The notes under the pieces were generated by a model that did no database searches, was not told where the DNA came from, and saw nothing but the letters and a program-made list of their open reading frames with translations. A stretch of DNA of 34,656 nt. Origin: Lachnospiraceae bacterium (lineage in GTDB: Bacteria; Bacillota; Clostridia; Lachnospirales; Lachnospiraceae). Position numbers and translations under genes: made by a program. The stretch spans positions 1 through 34,656 of the forward strand of contig JAJQHQ010000041.1 of NCBI GenBank assembly GCA_021199655.1, written 5' to 3'. Each line of letters opens with the position of its first letter. Position 1 is the first letter of the stretch. Positions 29,946 to 34,656 of the stretch are shown here, one piece after another.

Positions 29946-32302
29946 AAAAATGGATCTATAAAAGACAGATAAAAGCGATCCTGATCCTTCTGCAGGCTGC
30001 TGCCGCCGGAGGGATCGCTTTTTGCATGGTCAGCATCAGCTTCTGGGTGGGGGATTCCAACAGTTTAAACGTATTGTCTCAGAGCTATGAGGAGTCGGAT
30101 CTTTTTTTCCGTCAGGTGGATACGATCCTTGCCAACAAGATCCGCGGCCAGGATAATATCCGGCTGCTTGAGACGGACGGGGAGCTGGACCGCTCCAAAC
30201 AGATTGATATCCAGAGTTACAACGAGACCGGCAATGTGATCCAGGATCTGAACACGACCTATCTTTTGGGAGACTTGCTGGATTTCTATGAGAACGGCGG
30301 GTGGCAGGCGCTTCACGACGCCATTGAGGCTGCGACAGACGGCGACAGCACCCGGGACGCGGGCGAATGGCTGGATGAGCAGTCGGGAACACTGGAGACC
30401 ATTTTGCCGGTGACCGGCATTTCTCTGGCAGAATGTTCTCGCTGGTATTCCGACGCGGCCGCGTATGTGGAAGAAATGTACACAAAGCTCGATGAGGTCT
30501 GCGCGGATCTGTATGAGCGTTATATGGAATATACGACCGAGCAGGACGAAAGCTGGTCGGCAGACGCGCCGTCCAACCTGCTTTACTGCATAGAGGACAC
30601 TTCGAGTGGACTTTTGTATACGAATACCGGTACTTCGACCTACGATGAGGCGGTCAGGGCGGCTGAGGCTGAGGAGAATTATACCAGTCTTTATGAGGGA
30701 GAGCGCAGCTACAACATCATGGTAACGAACCCGGACCGCGTGGCGAGCAGCGCGGCCTCAGAATGGTTTCTCGATGAGCGCTTTGTCGGTTCCAATGAAA
30801 AAGTGTATCTGGCGGTGAACACTTCCTATCCGGTGGGCGATGAACTGCAGTCCGGAGCGGATTATTACGCGCAGCGCGAAGGCATCATCCGCAATTCCAT
30901 CATTGGCACGGTGACATGCCTGATCGTTCTGCTGTTCTGCTTTGTGTGCTCCCTGATGGGAGCAGGAAGGAGCTGGGTGCGGACACTGCCCGGATCGGGG
31001 GAAGATGAGGCCGGAAATCAGCAAACCAGGTCAGAACAGGCAGCTCTGCTTTCCATCGACGCAGTACCGATCGAGCTGGCGCTGGGGATCTATCTGATCA
31101 TTGCGATCTTATATTCTCTGCTGGCTTCCGGCTGGGGACAGATAACTGTGCTCTTCCCGGGAAGTGAAAATCTTCAGGCGGCGGTATTTGCCGCCTCCGC
31201 GTGGCTGATCTTCCTGTCAGCCTGTCTGGGATTTGTAAGGCGCCTCCTTGCAAAAACGCTCTGGACGAATTCGGTCACATACACGTTGATCCTGACCTGG
31301 AGGAAGGTGAATTCGTCACGTGCCGCTTCCGGTCAGCTGCTGTTGTTCTATATCGGCTTTTTTGTGCTGAATGCCCTGTTTATGCTGTTTCTGGGCCGCG
31401 TCGGCCTGGTTCTGGTCGTGCTGCTGGACATGGCGGTGCTCCTGTATCTGATGCGTGACATGGCCGGAAAACAGAATGTCTATGAGGGCATCTATCAGCT
31501 GTCGCAGGGAGATCTCCAGTACCGGATTGACACTACGGTTCTTTCAGGGGATTCCCGCAGGATGGCGGAGGCGGTCAATGAGATGGGGGAGAGCCTGTGC
31601 AAAGCCCTGGAAGCAATCGTGAAAAATGAGCGCCTGAAAGCAGAACTGATCACAAATGTTTCGCATGACCTGAAGACTCCGCTTACATCCATCGTGAATT
31701 ATGTCGATCTGTTGAAACGGGAGAATCTGCCGGGAGAACGTGCCCGCCAGTATGTCGAGGTGCTTGAGCAGAAATCTCAGCGCCTGAAGCAGCTCACGGA
31801 GGATCTCGTGGAGGCAAGCAAGATCAGTTCGGGCAATATCGAGCTGGAGATCGTACGTGTAGAGATGCAAAGCATGCTGATGCAGGCCTGCGGGGAATTT
31901 GAAGAGCGTCTTATGGAGCGGGGGCTGACGATCGTCTGGCGGATGGAAAAAGAGCCGATCTATATTATGGCCGACGGACGGCAGCTCTGGCGCATACTGG
32001 AAAACCTGCTTGGGAATATTTATAAATACGCGAAAGAAGATACGGAAGTTCAGGTCATCTTAAGAAAAACGGACGGCGCTGAAGTGCTGATCGCCCTGCA
32101 GAACGAAGCACGTGAAAAGATCACGATTGAGGCCGATGAACTGACCGGACGGTTTGTCCGCGGGGACGCAAGCCGCAGCACGGAAGGAAGCGGACTCGGG
32201 CTGTCGATCGCGCAGAATCTGGCGGAGCTTCTGGAAGGAAGACTGGAACTGAAGACGGAGGACAATCTGTTTACGGCGTGTCTGTATTTTACCATCGCCT
32301 AA
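29942..32302 (+). CDS. Sensor histidine kinase with multi-helix membrane domain
   Basis: The 786-residue kinase starts at the GTG overlapping the regulator's stop. One helix (about 11-36) precedes an extracellular region of about 270 residues. At least four further helices lie between about 320 and 515. A HAMP-like segment (IYQLSQGDLQYRIDTTVLSG) then leads to HisKA with His 575 in NVSHDLKTPLTSIVNYVDLL. The ATPase domain has an N-box variant LLGNIYKYA and the G-box GSGLGLSIAQNLAELLEG. The large outside domain and the block of late helices are longer than in VanS and suggest sensing of an extracellular or membrane signal. It should phosphorylate the partner regulator. Confidence 0.92.
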   Translation: MKKWIYKRQIKAILILLQAAAAGGIAFCMVSISFWVGDSNSLNVLSQSYEESDLFFRQVDTILANKIRGQDNIRLLETDGELDRSKQIDIQSYNETGNVIQDLNTTYLLGDLLDFYENGGWQALHDAIEAATDGDSTRDAGEWLDEQSGTLETILPVTGISLAECSRWYSDAAAYVEEMYTKLDEVCADLYERYMEYTTEQDESWSADAPSNLLYCIEDTSSGLLYTNTGTSTYDEAVRAAEAEENYTSLYEGERSYNIMVTNPDRVASSAASEWFLDERFVGSNEKVYLAVNTSYPVGDELQSGADYYAQREGIIRNSIIGTVTCLIVLLFCFVCSLMGAGRSWVRTLPGSGEDEAGNQQTRSEQAALLSIDAVPIELALGIYLIIAILYSLLASGWGQITVLFPGSENLQAAVFAASAWLIFLSACLGFVRRLLAKTLWTNSVTYTLILTWRKVNSSRAASGQLLLFYIGFFVLNALFMLFLGRVGLVLVVLLDMAVLLYLMRDMAGKQNVYEGIYQLSQGDLQYRIDTTVLSGDSRRMAEAVNEMGESLCKALEAIVKNERLKAELITNVSHDLKTPLTSIVNYVDLLKRENLPGERARQYVEVLEQKSQRLKQLTEDLVEASKISSGNIELEIVRVEMQSMLMQACGEFEERLMERGLTIVWRMEKEPIYIMADGRQLWRILENLLGNIYKYAKEDTEVQVILRKTDGAEVLIALQNEAREKITIEADELTGRFVRGDASRSTEGSGLGLSIAQNLAELLEGRLELKTEDNLFTACLYFTIA

Positions 32303-32335
32303 TCTAAAATTTCTGTGAAATTGAGACGGCATCCG

Positions 32336-32364
32336 TTGACATTCCAACGGAATGGCGTTAAAGT
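32336..32364 (+). promoter_or_regulatory. Promoter upstream of the zinc-ribbon gene, with palindrome over the -35
   Basis: TTGACA (32336-32341), a 17-nt spacer and TAAAGT (32359-32364). The -35 lies inside CCGTTG-ACATTC-CAACGG (32333-32350), a perfect 6-bp inverted repeat that could be an operator. Confidence 0.5.
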
Positions 32365-32400
32365 TTTCCATAATATATTGAAATGAGAGGCGGATATGAA

Positions 32401-32808
32401 ATGAGACAAAAAATTTCGGACTTCTTTTCCAACTTTATGTCCGGGAGATACGGCACGGATGAGCTTTCCAGATTTACGCTGGCGGTATGTCTGGTGCTTC
32501 TGGTGATCAATATTTTTACAGGGCGGTCGCTGATCTATCTTCTTGCCCTGGTGCTTCTTGTGCTGAGCTATTATCGGATGTTTTCCAGAAACTATGTGAA
32601 GCGCAGCGCGGAGAATGATAAGTATATGGAGATCACACAGGGTATCCGCGGACGTTTTCAGAAGACCGGCAGACGTGCGCAGGAAGCGAAGGATTACCAT
32701 ATTTATAAATGTCCTTCCTGTGGACAGAAGATCCGTGTTCCGCGCGGGAAAGGAAAGATCTGCATCACCTGTCCGAAATGCCGGAATGAATTTCAGAAGA
32801 AGAGCTGA
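32401..32808 (+). CDS. Membrane protein with C-terminal zinc ribbon
   Basis: The 135-residue protein starts at the ATG at 32401, 8-9 nt after AGAGGCGG; an ATG at 32383 would use up that site. One or two membrane helices (about 24-60, FTLAVCLVLLVINIF and LIYLLALVLLVLSYY) are followed by a basic linker. A four-cysteine ribbon (KCPSCGQKIRVPRGKG then CITCPKC) ends the protein. This layout is common in small Clostridial proteins of unknown function; the ribbon may bind nucleic acid or protein. It lies in a close + strand series with the DUF5685-like and J-domain genes. Confidence 0.8.
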   Translation: MRQKISDFFSNFMSGRYGTDELSRFTLAVCLVLLVINIFTGRSLIYLLALVLLVLSYYRMFSRNYVKRSAENDKYMEITQGIRGRFQKTGRRAQEAKDYHIYKCPSCGQKIRVPRGKGKICITCPKCRNEFQKKS

Positions 32809-32852
32809 GAAAAGGTTTCGGAAGAAGGATTTTTGAAAAGAGGCGAAAGCCC

Positions 32853-33878
32853 ATGTTTGGATATATTTATGTTAATGAACAGGAACTGAAGCTGCGGGAG
32901 TATACGACCTATCGCAGCTTCTACTGCGGTCTGTGTCAGGAGCTGCACCGCCGCTACGGCAGGAGAGCGCAGATGGTGCTGAATTATGACATGACGTTCC
33001 TGGCGATCCTGCTGACCGGTCTGTATGAGCCGGAGACTTTATTTGAGGACAAACGCTGTCTGCCGCATCCGGTGCATAAGCATCCGATGGCGAAGAACGA
33101 TGCGATCGGCTATGCGGCGGATATGTGCGTACTGCTTGCTTACCAGAAAGGTCTGGATGACTGGGAGGATGAGCACAAGGTCACGGGGCGTACGATCTCG
33201 GCTCTGTTAAAATCCGGTTATGACCGCATCAGGGAGGAATACCCGCGTCAGGCAAAGTCTGTGGAAGAAAACATTTGCCTGCTTCATGAAGTGGAAGAAA
33301 CCTGGAAAAAGACACGGCACGGGAATCCGGATGGCAAAGACGGGAATGTTGCTGCAGATGAGGGCAGCCATGCGTACGCTGCCAGCCCGGTCAATATTGA
33401 TTATGTTGCCGGTCTTACCGGCAATTTTCTGGCAGAACTGTATGTCTGGAAAGAGGACATCTGGCAGGAAGATCTGCGGCAGATCGGCTTTTATCTCGGA
33501 AAATTCATTTATCTTCTGGATGCAGTGGAAGATATTGAAAAAGACAGAAAGCATGGCAATTACAATGTATTTCTGGCGAAAAACAATGCTTTCGATGAGA
33601 AAAAACTGACGCCGGATGAGGATAGACGGGACACAGGAACCGGCCTGACCGATATCTGGGAAGAGCCTCGCCGTGAGGAGATACGGAAGATCCTGAATGG
33701 GATGATGGCAGAGGCTTCACGCGCGTTTGAACGGCTGCCGGTGATAGAGTATGCTCCGATCATCCGCAACATCCTGTATTCCGGGGTATGGTGTAAGTAT
33801 TCGGTACTGCAGGAAAAGGTCGATCGAAAGAAAGAACAGCGCACAGGCACTGGAGGAGATTATGAAAGATCCATATGA
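32853..33878 (+). CDS. DUF5685-like conserved Firmicute protein
   Basis: The 341-residue protein starts at the ATG at 32853 after AGAGGCG. It begins [20 protein letters not shown] and continues [19 protein letters not shown], a conserved Cys-x-x-Cys start seen in DUF5685-type proteins. [19 protein letters not shown], a short [10 protein letters not shown] segment with Cys and His residues, and [24 protein letters not shown] helices follow. The Asp-rich DAVEDIEKD and the Cys/His residues could bind metal. Biochemical function is unknown. It overlaps the J-domain gene by 17 nt and is probably in one operon with it. Confidence 0.75.
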   Translation: MFGYIYVNEQELKLREYTTYRSFYCGLCQELHRRYGRRAQMVLNYDMTFLAILLTGLYEPETLFEDKRCLPHPVHKHPMAKNDAIGYAADMCVLLAYQKGLDDWEDEHKVTGRTISALLKSGYDRIREEYPRQAKSVEENICLLHEVEETWKKTRHGNPDGKDGNVAADEGSHAYAASPVNIDYVAGLTGNFLAELYVWKEDIWQEDLRQIGFYLGKFIYLLDAVEDIEKDRKHGNYNVFLAKNNAFDEKKLTPDEDRRDTGTGLTDIWEEPRREEIRKILNGMMAEASRAFERLPVIEYAPIIRNILYSGVWCKYSVLQEKVDRKKEQRTGTGGDYERSI

Positions 33879-34614
33879 GGTCCTTGGGGTATCGAGAAAT
33901 GCTTCGGAGGAAGAGATCAAAAAGGCTTACCGCAAGCTGAGCCGGCAGTATCATCCGGACGCGAACATCAACAACCCGAATAAGGCACAGGCGGAAGAAA
34001 AGTTCAAGGAAGTCCAGCAGGCTTACCAGCAGATCATGTATGACAAAGAGCATGGTGCCGGCAGCTACGAGGCGAAACAGAATGGAGGTCGTTCTTCTTC
34101 CTCCTCTTCTTCAGCGGGCGGCTATGGCAGCAGCGGTTATGGCGGTTACGGTGGCTTTGGCGGCTTTGGCGGGTATGGAAGATACAGCGGCAGCGGTCAG
34201 AGCAGTTCGTCCGGTTCTTCTGCGAACGACGATCCGCATCTGCGCGCAGCGGAGAATTATATCCGCAGCAATCATTACGATGAAGCAATCAATGTCCTGA
34301 ACGGGATTTCGAACCGCACGGCGCGCTGGTATTACCTGAGCGCTCTGGCGAATTCCGGCCGGGGCAATAACGTACTGGCGCTGGATCACGCACAGAAAGC
34401 GGTTCAGATGGAGCCGAACAACATGCAGTACCGTCAGCTCCTTTCTGAGATGGAAGGCGGCGGCCGCTGGTATCAGTCCATGGGGGAAGAATACGGCAAT
34501 CCCATGACGCATGCCAACAGCTACTGTACACGTCTGTGTCTGGCCTGGATCGTCTGCAGCTGCTGCTGCGGCGGCGGGGGCCGGATGGGGATGCCGTATT
34601 TTATGTGTTGCTAA
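33862..34614 (+). CDS. J-domain (DnaJ-like) protein with Gly/Ser linker and Cys-rich tail
   Basis: The 250-residue protein starts at the ATG at 33862, 5 nt after GGAGGAG. The upstream in-frame ATG at 33751 lies inside the previous gene and would add unrelated residues. The J domain (about 1-65) has [20 protein letters not shown] and the essential HPD in QYHPDANI. A Ser/Gly/Tyr-rich linker (about 75-115) follows, then a TPR-like helical part ([35 protein letters not shown]). The tail is a short hydrophobic, Cys-rich end ([19 protein letters not shown], ending MCC) that might anchor it to the membrane or bind metal. It lacks the zinc-finger and CTD of true DnaJ, so it is a specialised co-chaperone for DnaK. 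Confidence 0.88.
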   Translation: MKDPYEVLGVSRNASEEEIKKAYRKLSRQYHPDANINNPNKAQAEEKFKEVQQAYQQIMYDKEHGAGSYEAKQNGGRSSSSSSSAGGYGSSGYGGYGGFGGFGGYGRYSGSGQSSSSGSSANDDPHLRAAENYIRSNHYDEAINVLNGISNRTARWYYLSALANSGRGNNVLALDHAQKAVQMEPNNMQYRQLLSEMEGGGRWYQSMGEEYGNPMTHANSYCTRLCLAWIVCSCCCGGGGRMGMPYFMCC

Positions 34615-34656
34615 AGTACCGAACAACAGAAAACCAGCAGTCAGCCCGTGCAGATT

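Noticed and set aside
34611-34636. Possible further mini-element end (AGTACCGAACA)
   Set aside because: Only about 10 bases resemble the family and the window ends before a second end could be seen.

Overview
The window looks like chromosomal DNA of a gut Firmicute, most likely a Lachnospiraceae-type Clostridium relative. This is inferred from the moderate GC content, AGGAGG-type ribosome binding sites, the AAA-ATPase/PD-(D/E)XK and Rpn families, a DUF5685-like gene and a pyruvate kinase without a C-terminal PEP-utiliser domain. No rRNA, tRNA or CRISPR array is visible. Almost every gene is on the + strand.

Positions 1-26,430 are an accessory region that resembles a peptide-maturation (RiPP-like) locus mixed with giant secreted sialidases. 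In order it holds: the tail of an AAA-ATPase; a Ser/His S26-type peptidase; an ABC exporter; a membrane-anchored protein; a small precursor-like peptide with an AAGC motif; an HPr-kinase-like P-loop protein; sialidase 1 (split by a frameshift at a G6 tract); a PqqD-like RRE protein; an Rpn-family nuclease; sialidase 2; a wrecked pqqD copy; an AAA-ATPase; a radical SAM/SPASM enzyme; a nucleotidyltransferase-family protein; and an S41 protease with a membrane anchor. Kinase, PqqD-like protein, nucleotidyltransferase and ABC exporter also occur together in some lasso-peptide clusters. Here there is no asparagine synthetase or transglutaminase-like protease, and a radical SAM enzyme is present instead.

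The unit sialidase-pqqD-AAA-ATPase appears to have been duplicated in tandem and then decayed reciprocally. Copy 1 keeps pqqD but retains only the last 19 codons of the AAA-ATPase, with an Rpn gene in its place. Copy 2 keeps the AAA-ATPase but has an internally deleted pqqD.

Small non-autonomous palindromic elements are scattered through the intergenic gaps (12204-12335, 22348-22397, 26437-26623, 29132-29158). Each is flanked by an 8-bp target duplication, and the intact ends begin GTAA, which fits IS66-family ends. One insertion exactly regenerates the stop codon of the gene it entered.

Positions 26,700-34,656 look like ordinary chromosome: a sigma-70-like protein without region 4, pyruvate kinase, an OmpR-type response regulator with its histidine kinase, a zinc-ribbon membrane protein, a DUF5685-like protein and a J-domain protein. 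All functions are inferred by reading motifs; no database search was run.
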